Assembly: GCA_002633005.1 (NCBI GenBank)
Contig: NMRA01000042.1
Coordinates: 372,838-420,960 of the forward strand
DNA length: 48,123 nucleotides
Direction: 5' to 3'
DNA from: Phoronis australis
Taxonomy: Eukaryota; Phoronida; Phoronidae
The notes beneath the pieces are model-generated. The model had not been told where the DNA came from. It did no database searches and worked only from the letters and a program-made list of their open reading frames with translations. Within the stretch, counting starts at the first letter, position 1. Each line of letters begins with the position of its first letter. The position numbers and the translations under genes are program-made. Of this stretch, positions 1 to 13,300 are shown piece by piece.

Positions 1-1201
1 TTTCAGTAAATTTGCAGATTTTCACGTACAGACCAAATTCCCCCTAAAATATAGGGGGGCGGTTATGGATTTTCTGCAGTGGACCTTTCACTACCTAAAA
101 AAAACGGGTTTGCTCAGCGTTAAATGCTTTCGCCGAATTCTTGCCTCTTTAGTGGACTTTTCTCTGTTTTCACGGACTTTTGGTTTCTCTCGGTACCTTT
201 TTGCCCTCTTTGCCAAATGGGGGACTCATTCAAGCCCCCCTTGGTATGCGCACGGGTACTTTTCCTACTCACTTGCCTCCACCAATTTCAGAATAATTTA
301 AGTTGCTTAGTTGAGGAACAACGCGCCTAGTGAAAAGATCCTGTTAATCAATAGAAAATGTCCTTACTGAACTTATGTTAATACATGCCTAATGAACACC
401 TCATTTCTTAACACAAAATCATATCTGCAAAAATGTGTTGATGAATCTGAACTGGACAATGTTTTGCATCAGATGATATTTTCTTAACCATTCACAAGTT
501 TTGAATAATTATTCATAGCAAGTGTCTGTGAACACGTACTACCGTACTGCATGCAAAAAGAACTTGAGGCTCGTGTATTATCGTCAGCACAACATGCTAT
601 GAACTCAGTGCAGTCACCTTGTCCGCAAAAAACAACACGCTACACAACTTGCAGTATGTATTCCACGGTCCCTTGAATAAGACATTGTCATTCTTTGGAA
701 TAACGTAGCAATAACAGAACCTACTTCCTTCACAGCTCGGAATATGCGACCACTCATGCTTTGCCATTTTGTCAACAGTAAATATTTAGCCGTAAATAGC
801 GGGAATTAGACGAAGTAAGCAATCCACAAATCACAGAAGTCGTTGCTTATAGGTTAGGCCTGTGACACACATATCGATAGAAGAGGCCTCGCGATTTGCC
901 GATTATCAGGCTATTTCGAGTTTGTAGCTCAACTTTTTGGCGTATTTTTGCCTGGCCGTGCGTATTGATTGAGAAACAAGCGAATTAACAATCTCTTTTG
1001 AATTTGCTGAATTTGCGTATTTTTGCCTGGCCGTGCGTACTTGTGTACTGGAGGCTCGTTTACCGTACGAATCCGCATTTTTTACGTATGGTACACAGGT
1101 CTGTGTTAAATCATAAATTCTCTTATAACACCAATAATCTCTTCAAAATTATTCTTCAATACTATGAATGAACAAAAAGTATCTTAAAACTGCTGCATGT
1201 A
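1..1201. other. Left flank, no recognisable gene
   Basis: No supported coding exon was found; in particular no WD40-like exon that would continue striatin. It holds a small hairpin (CCCCCTA/TAGGGGG at 40-58) and a 25-bp direct repeat at 940-964 and 1015-1039. The open frames near 65-330 resemble nothing known. Confidence 0.6.
940..1039. repeat. 25-bp direct repeat, two copies 75 bp apart
   Basis: The 25-bp sequence beginning GCGTATTTTTGCCTGG and ending CCGTGCGTA occurs identically at 940-964 and 1015-1039. Confidence 0.85.
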
Positions 1202-1347
1202 CTATCCAAACTTTGCCACAAAATCAGCCAAGTGCGTACGTTGCAGTGGTTTCTTGCCCTTGCGCTCTTTTTTATATTGCTCCTTCAACTTGGAGATAAG
1301 CTGCTGATCCACGCTCCAACCTTCACTGGTCGATAACTCTTTCTTGT
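1202..1347 (-). CDS. STRN: Striatin exon 8 (residues 333-380, ends at TAG or at a weak donor)
   Basis: Encodes GWSVDQQLISKLKEQYKKER then KGKK and RTHLADFVAKFG, collinear with the striatin segment just before the WD40 linker. The acceptor is CTTCCAG at 1350-1348. The frame meets TAG at 1204-1202. A GT at 1202-1201 (ATA|GTACAT) and another at 1239 (CAAC|GTACGC) are possible but poor donors. No AATAAA is visible on this strand downstream to position 1. Confidence 0.85.
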
Positions 1348-4300
1348 CTGGAAGCACGTTCACATTCAGTACATCACATACAGTAACACGGAAGAGAGGG
1401 GTCAATGGCAAATACACCTACCAAAGTACATGTCGTCTGTCTTCCACTTATTTAACCTTAGCAATGCAGTAAAAGGAGTCAAATGTACAGACAGAATGAT
1501 CCCAGATTACTTACTATGATGACAGAGCATGAAAAGAGTTCATCAGTGTAGTAGCATGACTGAGAACATTGAGGAATTTACCAAACACAACAATTACCAA
1601 CTTCTAAACTTGTCATTTTTATATTTAATTAATAAAGCACAAAAGTCTTCACAGATTCTTCTATTGATTCTCATTAAAGCAGCGAGTTTCAAATAACCGT
1701 GAATCATGAGCTTGCGCAAATTTCTTTTCGTACAAATGAAAAACTGCCAGATGGTCCAAAGAGATCTTGATACAAGAAGCTTGTACTAGCTTATTATTCA
1801 CAGACTCTACAATAGTAAATATGTATCAGTTGTAGATAGCTATGAACTAATGTTCATTTTCATGGACATATCATTTACTCAACGCAAGACTAACATAATA
1901 ACACTTCAAAGATGGTTTTATTAAGTGGTCCAGCAGGGTTAGAACTTAAATTGTACTCTTGCAAGTATAATTGTGCCTCTGCCTTTTGAAATTTGAAGCA
2001 AAATCAGCCTTAATTTATCAAAGTTTCAAAAAACAAACATACAGCTCTAAAAACACTTATTGGAGCCATGTTTGTGCTTTATATTAATTGTTGTGTTCCA
2101 AAATGTCAACATCACAAAATCTTTACTAAATTCAAACCCTGCATAGCATAAGGAAGATATCATACTTAATGAACAGAAGTTGAAATGTAATGTTTCAACA
2201 TAACCTACTTGGTTCAGGCCTCCATTTAATGTGACAAACCAAGCTGCCACAGACGAAATCGAGTGAAACAAAGGAGACAGCGAAAAGAGCGGTGGTGGTG
2301 TTTAAACACAATGGAGAGGGAAGGACAGCATCAACACAGTGCGTGAACGTTAGGTGGAGGAAATGGTGAAATATTATCAACCGTTAGAAAGGGAGTGGTG
2401 CTGCCACACTGTGTTAACTGGGCTAAACACAACACCAACACACACACACACCCTTCACCACACTACACGGGTCTAGCACAGGCACTTAGATCAAGGGAGC
2501 GTGAAACGGAGGGTTTAAACTGGCAACCACATGCTTTAACATCTTCACTTCTTGCCCTGGTATTTTAAAAACAACATCAGACTATGCATAACCCATTTTA
2601 TTTGTGGTGTTTAATTTGCACAGAATAAAAATTATTCCGGCTTTGCGCGATGCATCACAAAACCAAAAGCACGACAGTTAAGTTGAATGAAAGCAACAAG
2701 TAGACAGTGAATTTTGTTTCAGTTGAACAGTCTGAAAATCTGCAGTTACCAGTTTAAAAACCACTTTTGAATAATGAAGAACCAAATGAAGATTAATACA
2801 ACACAGCTAGCTATGTCAAATCACATTAGTGAATATTCACTATGATTTCACATGACTGACATCACTGTTTTATGTAATCTCCTAACCCCTTCTACCCACC
2901 ACATCCACGTGTATAGTTAGTTGCACCATCAAATAGCAGGTGGACCCAGCCTTTCCATTACAACCAAACACTAATATTTTCTGAGATATGACACAGCTCT
3001 TTTGATAGTAGTGCTCAGGGACAGACAACAAAGATAAGCGGCCAGAGAAAATGACCCAATTTATCGCCTTCACCCGTGTAGTGTAGATTAGTGCTCCCTG
3101 TCTCCTACTCACCCCACTCGGTTCCGTCGCCGTGACTACGTGCCTCACCTGCACCCTCGCCGCTCTCTGACACCAGAAAATCAAACTCGGCCAGTGCTTC
3201 CTCTGTGTCGGCATCAGCCAGCACTTCCTCCATGCCAGCCATGCTCTCATTGGCTGTCTGAAATGACATCATGGCCAACAAACTGATTTGAAGAAGAATC
3301 TACAAGTTTGACATCTGCATTAGAAATGCTTCAACTGATCAACTACAACAAAAACTGGTCGAACACTTATCAATCATTGGTCAAACACACGACATTGGCT
3401 TGATAGATGCTTTCACTGGCCATTAGGACATTGTCTGTAAGTTTCTACCTTCCTTCGACGCTCCAAGTCTTCATCATCTACTCCCATATCATCTTCATCA
3501 CTGTCATCATCATCATCATCCACGACAGTTTCTGCACCCAAGAAGTCGAATGTCGCCAGAACCGAAGCTTCGCTGTCCATAAGAGCCCCCTCCGCCAGAG
3601 AACTTGGTATCTTTTTGCCAGAATTTCTGTAAGTAATGTGGAGTTAAGTACTAAAACGTCACACAAGGAATACATTTTGTCGGATAATAAGAGAATGGAC
3701 ACCCTATTCAAACTTGTTCCAGCAAAAATAAAAACAAAAACTTAACCAGCTCACCTCCTAACTTGGGTATCCATTCGGTTCTTGCCTCCGTCGCCATTAA
3801 CTAATGGCAAGGGTTCAGCCTCGTTTTCATTATCGTTGGGTTGCAGTCCCAGTAAGGAGCGCACACGAGTTGACCTCACATCCAACATGGCGTCGGTATA
3901 TCCAATTTCTTGTAAATATCTGTCAAGTCAAAATCAACATTCATAAGCTCCATGCGTGGAAGATGGTGCCTCAGACAATTTCAGACATTTATAATCAGGA
4001 AAGGCATAGCAGTATATGTTGATTACTTCACATGATGTCCAACATTTTAATGGTACCAGCACAAATTAGGTATCCTACAAACGTTACACATTTCATTTTC
4101 TTACATCAATAATACATGTATGAAATTCGACTGTTCAAATAAACCTTTTATGCCACTAGTTTCAGAAAAACATTGCTCAGTGCTGGTAAATTCCAAGTAA
4201 CATATGGGCTAAGGCCTTAAGTTCGGTGACATAAAGTAGTTGATTCAGTAGATGGATGTCAAAATTACAGAGTATCCAAATAGATGACCTAGACACCCCA

Positions 4301-7300
4301 ATAGAACCCAGGTGTGAAAAGTACTGAGAGAGACTGGTAGGATTAATCACAACTGGTACGTACTGCCGAAGAAGCTGCCTGCCCTGGCGCCATCTAGTGT
4401 TACTGTTAGCAGTCATTGCCTCGCGTTCAGCGTCATCTTCTACAAAAAAAGAACAAGAAAGCTTACCACATGTAGAATCATGCATGTAATATATGAAAAT
4501 GAGACACAGTGTTTATTTGTGTTTGGGGCGACAGGTTTCTGAGTGGGGTGAAATATTCCCTTCATTAAAAAATCCCACTCAAAAGGCACAGTCACCTTTA
4601 CCCTCAGGTGAGCAAGGGCCCCTCGACTCAATAAATATTCTAGTCTGTTAATGAGAGGGTTTCAGACAAGAAAGGGAAAGCAACCATTTTTATGTCATTT
4701 TAGGTTGAGTTACGATTTTCTGGATATCCTAGATAAGTTTTCAAGATAATTAAATTAATTATGCACATTTCACTTTGAACGTTAGTAGCCTGAATCATTC
4801 CCCGACAGCTTTGTTCGTGTGACAATTCTTTGTAGACATCTGTTGAGTGTATAGTTTTAAAAAATTGTACTTATTTGCTTTCGATGAGTATTCTTGGCAA
4901 TCCTATATTGAACTAGCACTCAGTTGAGTGCGACTTCACCATTGTTTGATCCACAGTGAGCGGGAAATGCCTGGAGTCGACGACACAAAAACACAAATCA
5001 CATAGATGGTGAAACCATGCTGGCTACTAGATGTCTAAGATGCTGTGGTGACTGTTCAGTACAGGTGACACCAACTTTGTGGCCTCGAGTCACTACAGAG
5101 GCAGCGGGTAGTGATCAACTAGGAAGTGAGACATCATTCATTGGAACATGTTTAGCACGTACTTTCACAACCTCTGCATACAAGACCCTTTCATAATGTG
5201 ACGTTAAGAAATGCTTGCCTCACACAGGATAGTTTTGCACAGGGAACATTGGACTCTTGACATGAACAAACCAACTGTGACAGGGAACATTGGACTCTTG
5301 ACATGAACAAGCCAACTGTGACAGGAAATTAACCTAGGATAGTCAGAAAAAAGTAATTCAACTAGACAATGACACTCGAAATGGTTGCTTTTCCCATTAA
5401 CCCTTTATTTTGCCTACAATCACTTCACAAAAATAACCCGAAACTTTCAGCAAGCAGCTGGGGATAGGGTCAAATATTTTAAAAATAGATATCTGACTCC
5501 TAGAAAAATCCGGAAACAGGGTCCAGCACGTAGCTCTGTACTTAAAATCCAGTATCACAGGTGTCAATCATGCTCAACTTAAAGATGAGATGACCCAAAT
5601 TTGCACAATACATTATCTACCATAGATATGGCATCTCCACTGATTGGAATGTTTGATATGACTAACTGCACCAGGGCAGGAATGTACACAATGAAAAACA
5701 AGACATACAAGCACCACAGACCATCATTACACAAGCCAGTTGTCATTTCTCATCCATACACACACACCCACTGTGTAAAATAGGTCTTAAATAAACTAAC
5801 AACTCCAGTAAGCACAACTGAAGGTAAGACAAAATCTAAAGGAGGCCATACTGCATGTCACTTACAAAGTGGTATACCAGTGGAATGATGAAACAAGAGC
5901 AGTGCAGAATGTTCATATGTGCCCACTGTGTGCATCCCAAATGCTAATAGCAAAAGGGGTGCTAGATTTTTCAAATATTTCCGTGTAACAGAACATATTG
6001 AGGTTGATGCAATGACAATATATAATTGGGGGTGTCACAGCTAACAAATTCTGTCCAAAAATCCTAAATAGAAAACACATTGCAAATTTCATGAAGATCA
6101 ATCCAAGATCTTGTTAGATGAAAAGACAAAAACCCAAATTGCCACAAGGGCAAGAAGTCAAATCTGCTAAAAACCAACACCAGCCATGCTCTCCTTCATA
6201 GGAACACATGACTACCTCATGAAGACCCATCACGTAACTATTTTGATATAGTGCCATGCAAAAACAAGAGCAATGCGTAGCCTTGAAATACGCCCACGAA
6301 TGCACCGCAAATGGTGTGGTTCTAGGATTGTTTATATGTATCATAAAAATGGCCACTCAATGGCGCAAATCCATCTGAAAATGGGAACATGCCATCGTTT
6401 CTTTAATGGAAAGCTATTTACCAAATTTCATAAAAATCTTTCAAGGAACTTCAGAGAAACAAAGGAAAACGGAAAAATATGAAATTGCCACTAGGGGACA
6501 AAGCATTCGTCAGATCCGTCTTAAAGTCGTCGTCTGTTAACTTCATATATACATTTACTAAATTTAATAAAGATCCTACAGTAGGTTTAGGAGATACAGC
6601 TACGGGTACAAAACAAAATAAAACTGACACTAGGAGGTGCCACAGTAGTCAAAGTCGTCACCGTCAATCATCCTCTTCATACTGAGAACACATACGCCAA
6701 TTTTCGAAAACATCCTTAGAATGGTTTGGTTGATGGAGAGGTGGACGTCAAAAACCGACTTGAAAAACAAAAATGGCCACAAAATACCTTAAATCTATCC
6801 GAAAATGGGAGGATAGCGTCATCTCATTAATAGATGTTTATACTTCGAATTTTATAAAAATCCATAGAGGACCTCTGAAGATACAGAAGTAAATGTTAGA
6901 AACTAAAATTGCCACTAGGGGGCACACCGGTAGTCAAATCCACCTGAAAGTCGTCGTCATGGTCAACTTTATATAAATACCTACCTAAATTTAGTAAAGA
7001 TCCTGCGAAGGGTTTAGGAGATACAGTCATGGTCCGCCTCTTCATAGTAAGAACATACACGCCAATTTTCACAATCATCCTTAGAACGGTTTGGTTGATA
7101 GAGGGGCAGACGCCAAATAACTCGAAAACTGTAAAAATGGTCAGTACGTGGCGCCAAAATACCTTGAATGCACCCGAAAACGAGAGGATAGCGTCATCTC
7201 ACTAATAGATGCCTATCTGCCATATTTCATGAAAATCCGTGGAAGACCTTTTAAGATACAGAGGTAAACGTAAAAAACTAAAATTGCCACTAGGGGGCAC

Positions 7301-10300
7301 ACTGGTGATTGGATCCATCCGAAAGTTCGCTCATGCCGTCCCATCCATAAAACGAAAACATGTGCAAAATTTCATGAACACACGTCGAAGGGTTTTGGAG
7401 ATAAAGCAGCAGATGCCAGATGGACACTGGACGGACGGACGGAGATGACGGCATAATGCGTCCACATATAAATATGTGAGCACATAAATATAAAGTGTGA
7501 CAACAAGGCAGCATTGTAGCCAGAGCTGTTCCGAAATCAACGGCAGCCATGGTCTCATCAGAGTTCACAAAGATGCATCAAAGAACTCGATAAGTTTTGA
7601 GACAAACAAAATGTCACAAGGGGTCATAGTGGCAGCTGGATCTATGTGAAAGTCAGTGCATCTGTCAAATTTCATTAAGAGCCTGCAAAGGGTTTTATGA
7701 GATACAGCAGCAGACAATGTGTAGCTGTATGGAGATGACGGTAACATAAAACCACATACGTATCGGTGGGCGCATAAAAATCAGGACATTAAATTTGAAA
7801 CTATGATCGCCTCATATTTACGATGTGCATTATTGAGCTAGACATTAGCTCATTTTTCATAACACTTTATTACTGATGGCATGACAGTCTAAAGCAGCTG
7901 TTGAATAAAACTCAGGCCAACCTTTCTTCAAATAAGCCTTTTTGGTGGAATAGATTGCAAGAGTAATGAGACTAGGAGGAAAAATAAAAAAAAATAACTG
8001 ACAAACAACGATGTCTTCAAAACCAGAAAATTTTAGTTGTTGATTTAACGGAAAACACGGACTCTTCAAGCTCTTCTATGTTAGTGTAGACAGTAAATGT
8101 ATCATGTGGACTAAGAATGAATTGCATACCTTCCTCTTTTGATCTTTCAAACTGTGGTTTCTGGTCTTGGTTCAAGTCTGTTCCAAACTTCAGTTTGTGG
8201 TACTTAGCCCTATAAAACAGAACAAGAGTTTTACAAGTTATTCACCTATTTAAATTTAGAACACAAAGTATCGAACAAAAGGAACTTTGCTAAATCTGCA
8301 GTACAGTTGTCACATACCAACCTTTGGTGAGTCAACAAAATTGAAAGAGTAAGTTAATCAGCCTTTCAAAAACGAAATCAACAATTTTGTCATTGACAGT
8401 AGTCACTTACAGGGTTCCAATTTCAAGTGAAGCCTATATTAAAGCAAACCTACCTCTCTTGTTTTAGAGCAAATTCTAACATCTTTATCCTCCTGACCAA
8501 ATCTTGCTTCAAATTTTCCTGCCCTTTGCGCTCCCCTTGTAGAAATGCAATGCGTGCCTGGAACATGAAAACACATGCTAGTGCATATTTTCACAAGGAA
8601 ACAGTAAATTGCACATGAACACCAAGAGAATATTTCTGCGATAGATTTGCCAACATGGCACTTACCTCATGGTGAACACTACACAAGCATACTTTCAAGA
8701 TTCTGGTAAAAATTTAGCTGTATGATAGGCACATGAAAGATACCTGCCAAGCAATCTGCCTCCTATGACAATATTCAACATGTGCAGTAAGTAAGTATGA
8801 CCACAGCCACGGAATTCCCTTTCGCATTATATCCAGGTTCTCATTACCTCCCTTGCATGCATTCACTAGCAAGCATTCACTAAATCAGACCGAGCTCAGA
8901 GGAGTAGGATACACCTTTGTGCAATGCTGGATTGTCAGCCAATAAAGCCAGGATTTGAACTCGGGTTTCCCAAACTGGAGTCCAGAGCTCAAACCACTGA
9001 GAAAAACTGTCTCCTCATGTACAGTAATAGCCAGCCATGGTAGGTACAGTAATAGCCAGCCAAGGTAGGTACATGTACGTACAAAGTTGGCAATTTAATC
9101 AAAGCTCACTTTTCAGTCCACTTTAACTCAACTTTACATAAAAATGTAGGATGCCCAACTTTGCGTGTTTTTGCAACTCCTACATTCCAATGACACCTAC
9201 TTTGCTGTTATAACTATTAAAAACACAATTTGATTAATGTCATTTTCATACAACACTAACTTGTTTTTGTAACAAAGCAAAAGTTGCCTAAAATTTCTAT
9301 ATGATGGTACAATAAAATAATGAAAACTACTACAAAGTGAAATCACTTATGGTTAATTTTTATGAATTGAGCACACACATTTGTGAAAAAGGAACAGTGG
9401 ATAGAACAACTGGTGAAAACATAAATTGCTGGCCAACAGATGACGCTCTATTTCGTGGCGCTCAAAGTTGACACAAATGACAGGTCCAGAAATTTTAGCA
9501 AAATAACAAACTAACATCATTCTTTTCGCACCAGTCATGTTAACTCAAGGTAGAGTGCAAATTTTAATGAGATTAACTTTGTGTCGCATTATATTTTGCT
9601 CACTTTGTACCCAGATTGATCACTTCAGCTTTGCACCAAGACCTGCGCAGAACATGGCAAAAGTAACCAGACAATATGGCCTGGATTTCACCATCAAAGT
9701 AGCTAGAATGGACCATCACAATAGGGAAACGGCAAATCTGGCTACTTTTGACATGCACTCTAGCTCCAAACTGCAGCAGACATAAAAACACCTTAAGCTC
9801 CTTAAACTTGCATTTTGCCTTGTTTAGATGGGTAAAACTAATATCAAATTTGACCTATAACTATCATAAAATCGGTCTCATTCATTCCTTGTAGTGACAA
9901 CATTCAATTTTTTGTTACCAAATCAAGCCAAAGGCAATGAGTATTTGAACCATCATTTAAGTCCCAATTTAAGAGTTGGTCAGTGCCAGTAAACTATGAA
10001 ACATATTTCATTAGTTGCTGATGGTTTCCATGTTCATGCTTGTAATGGAAGTAGAACCTTATCACAGGAATGGAAATATTGAGTACAAATTACTTTTGGA
10101 ACCAAACAACCGGGGATCTTTACTCAATATTTTCATCACTTAAATGGAACCCAGTAATATACATAGTCTTATCACAGGAATATTATAAATTTTATGAATA
10201 TAACATGCCTAATCTGATTTTCAATTTTTTGGCAGCTAAGCATGGTGAATGCGGCTTTAACTGCACTGCAGCTTTTAATAAAGTTGCGAACAAACTGTTT

Positions 10301-13300
10301 GACAACGCAACCCATGCTATAGAACCAATTCACTAGTAGCTCATATCATCAAATGAGACCCAGTCAGAAATAAAGGCATCAATTTCACGTCCATACAAGA
10401 CTTTTTATTAAGTCACTAACAAAATCAATGAATTTGTTTTTTGTATAGCTATCCAGTTCCAGCGTTCAGCAAGGCAAAGTTTCCAATATGCAGCAACCTT
10501 AGCACAATTACAAGCTATAAATAATCGGCCTATCTCACTTGACGTCATTGTTAATTGTAAGTGAGCTCAGAACAGAGTGAACACAGCCATGCTAAACAAC
10601 ACAGCTCATCCCTATCTTGCCATGCCACAACTGCAAAGGAAACACATTCTTTACATGTGTAGGTAAAAATATGATTGCATCTCTGTCTGATATCACAGCA
10701 CAAACTGAGATAAATTATGACTCTCACTGAGTGGCTAGAGTGCTTGGTGGACGCTGTTCAGTGACACCTACAGTTCAATTGCGACTTTGACAGTGACTTA
10801 AGATGGATTGCTCTGTTGAAGACACAAGATCTTTAATTATACGCCCTAACAACATCTGGATAGTTCCTAAATATTAACAATGAACAAAAGCGTGAATATA
10901 GTTCTACCAATTGAATAGAAAAGTAGCTGATTCCAACCCCCCCCCCCCGTCTCATCCTAGGTCACACCACAGCCAATCTATAGCTTCATGCAAAAAGCAA
11001 ATATCGCTATCATCGAAAGACAATGTCTTCAAAGAAAATGGACTACAGTATTTGCCCTAATATGCACCCGTGGTGCTTAGAAAAATTCGCTTCAGGAAGG
11101 GGGCACTATTATAGCCCAAAGTGGTTGAAACCCGGTCTCCGAAACAGGTGAAATCACGAGCTAGAATTCATCAAATTTACACTCTGTGATGCATCTGTAA
11201 CCTATGACAGAGTTTTTACAAAATTGCAGTGCATTGCTATCAAACTTTGTAGTTAAATTACGAGCATTTTTCAGAAAACCCCAGAGCGAAAACTCACCAA
11301 CTGATGCGTCGCTGCCTCGCGATCACCGATAGGTCAACTTGAATTCTTGAGTAAAAATATAGTTTCGACTCAACAAATTATCTGAAGTCCTTCTTTAGTT
11401 TTCAAAATAGCGTCCCTAACTAAAAAGCGTTCAAGAATTGTCTCGGTAAGACCGATATTGAGTTGCCGGGTGACTGGATGCGTGATAGTCTAACAGTTAT
11501 TTATCGAGAGATTCGGGGGTTGTAAGGGTGCGGAAGTGTTCACTATCAGTGGGTCATTTTGATTTTAAAAACACCAATTACAATTAATTTAACAATTCCT
11601 CCTAAAAATAATGCAAACATTTTTTACGGTATTAGAAACTTTCAGAAATAAGTTCCAGTATTTATTTCTTGCTGATGTTATGCTACCCGTTTCATGAATA
11701 GATAGTTCCCCAAGACTAATCTTCAATGACAGGTACTTGCATGTAGCGTGAGCTTCCTGGCCATGTGCTTTTAACAAAGGTCAAGTTTTATTAGTCTTCC
11801 ATTTGCAGTTTTCACGTATACAAAGAAATTTGAATTCCTGTTTAGGGAGAAAATCTGTACCGGAAAGACACAATACAATCCCATTGACAAATACACTGCG
11901 TCTGTTCTTAAAGGCATTTTTCACATGTATACGGTGTTCATGGACTGGGCGCTTACTTTAGTAAAGTCTGAAAACGCGTGGGGGGCATTTATAGGGGCAT
12001 GGGCGCTTATTAGGGTGAATACGGTAACTCTCAATCAAAGATATTACAGTTACAGTATACAGTATCTTTGTCTCAACTGAAGCCAAATGTCAGAATTCCA
12101 ACAAAAACATAAAAACAGAAACCGATGTGAAGTTCAATGCCATGATACATGTTCATCACTACAGACAGCCTCACAAGGACTTGGACAAAGTGGGGGTACA
12201 TTAGAACAGCTTGTTAAACATGGACATTTTCATTTGCATTTTTAGAAGCCAACTGTTAAGCTTGTCAGCGGCTGAACAAAATCCCAGACAACTGTACTGG
12301 GGTGAAACTCCTGTCTTAAAGTTGTCGCTAGATGTTATCTATTCCAATACAGGAAGTCAATACATTGAAAATCAACTGGCAGGATTCAGCATTATATCCG
12401 GAAAACGTTATTAAATTGGAGCTACATCATCCAAGTAATTTGTGTTCAGTCAAATAAATCTTCCCATCAACCTAACAGCGGAGTTCATTTCAATTCACTC
12501 ATTACAATTTGGGCAAGGCCAATTCATCACATCTTTTAGATAACCTACAAGGTAGAGTACATGCCACACATAAAATTTGCTTTTAAGGTAAATCCTTGCA
12601 AACGAAGTTAATCTCAACGATGTATCATTAGATACTTGGAAGATATGTTGCGAACGATCCATTCCCCGAGTTGGAGTAATGTTATGCCAAGACAATGTGT
12701 AAGGAACAACAGTACACTCTCTGTACCATTCTACACAGCCTACTTGTGTGTGTCGCTGCGACTTGTTTGGCAGCACTTGCGAATGCTTAAATGGCTAGCA
12801 ACCTGTTTGAAAAAACAACGTTTATGCTGAGCATGTAAATCTTGCTACCAAGTCAAAGGTTTCTGTAAGCTTACAGTAAAGGTATCTCAATTAACTTGGA
12901 TATGTTTACTACAACAATTTCTCTTCATTTTTGCAAATGCTCACTATTTTTGAACTGCAGGATGACATATACTGACTGTTCAGGGACCTGTTTAACTAAT
13001 GTAACAGAGCAAGTCTCCACTGAACCTCAGAATATGTATTTTCTCTCATCAGGCATTCATTTCAGTTCAATTTGCACATGATAACGATCAACTTTCCATG
13101 AAAGCAAAAGAAGGAAACACCCTTCTCCTAAGCCTGTCGCTAGCGAAGTGCCCGACACATACAGTCGCGCCCACATGCCCACGTAATAAAGGCGCACTGA
13201 GACGCAACAAAGACATTAGCATAAGAATAACTGAACATTTGCAACTAAATAAGAATAACAATAAGCGTAAAGTTACGAACGTCCCGTCACACTAAAATGT

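Larger units (their letters stand above)
6050..7775. repeat. Degenerate tandem array of ~0.35-0.43 kb units
   Basis: Striatin intron 3 contains recurring blocks. One block begins near AAATTGCCACTAGGGGGCAC (around 6137, 6483, 6907, 7283 and a decayed copy near 7606) and runs to GGTTTAGGAGATACAG-like sequence. The other contains GGATAGCGTCATCTCA (6811 and 7187 regions, with a decayed form near 6390). Spacing between the first blocks is about 346, 425 and 376 bp. The third well-preserved unit ends with a GGAC repeat at about 7428-7444. The array looks like several copies of one non-autonomous element or an old local satellite; it has no coding capacity. Confidence 0.75.

Noticed and set aside
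65-330. Two short frames at the left edge
   Set aside because: Short, overlapping each other in different frames, with no recognisable motif.
3407-3745. 112-codon plus-strand frame over striatin exon 6
   Set aside because: It overlaps a confident striatin exon on the opposite strand and has low-complexity Ile runs from the GAT repeats.
8947-9007. Functional tRNA gene on the minus strand
   Set aside because: Good box B but poor acceptor stem and a SINE-like body; not a cloverleaf.
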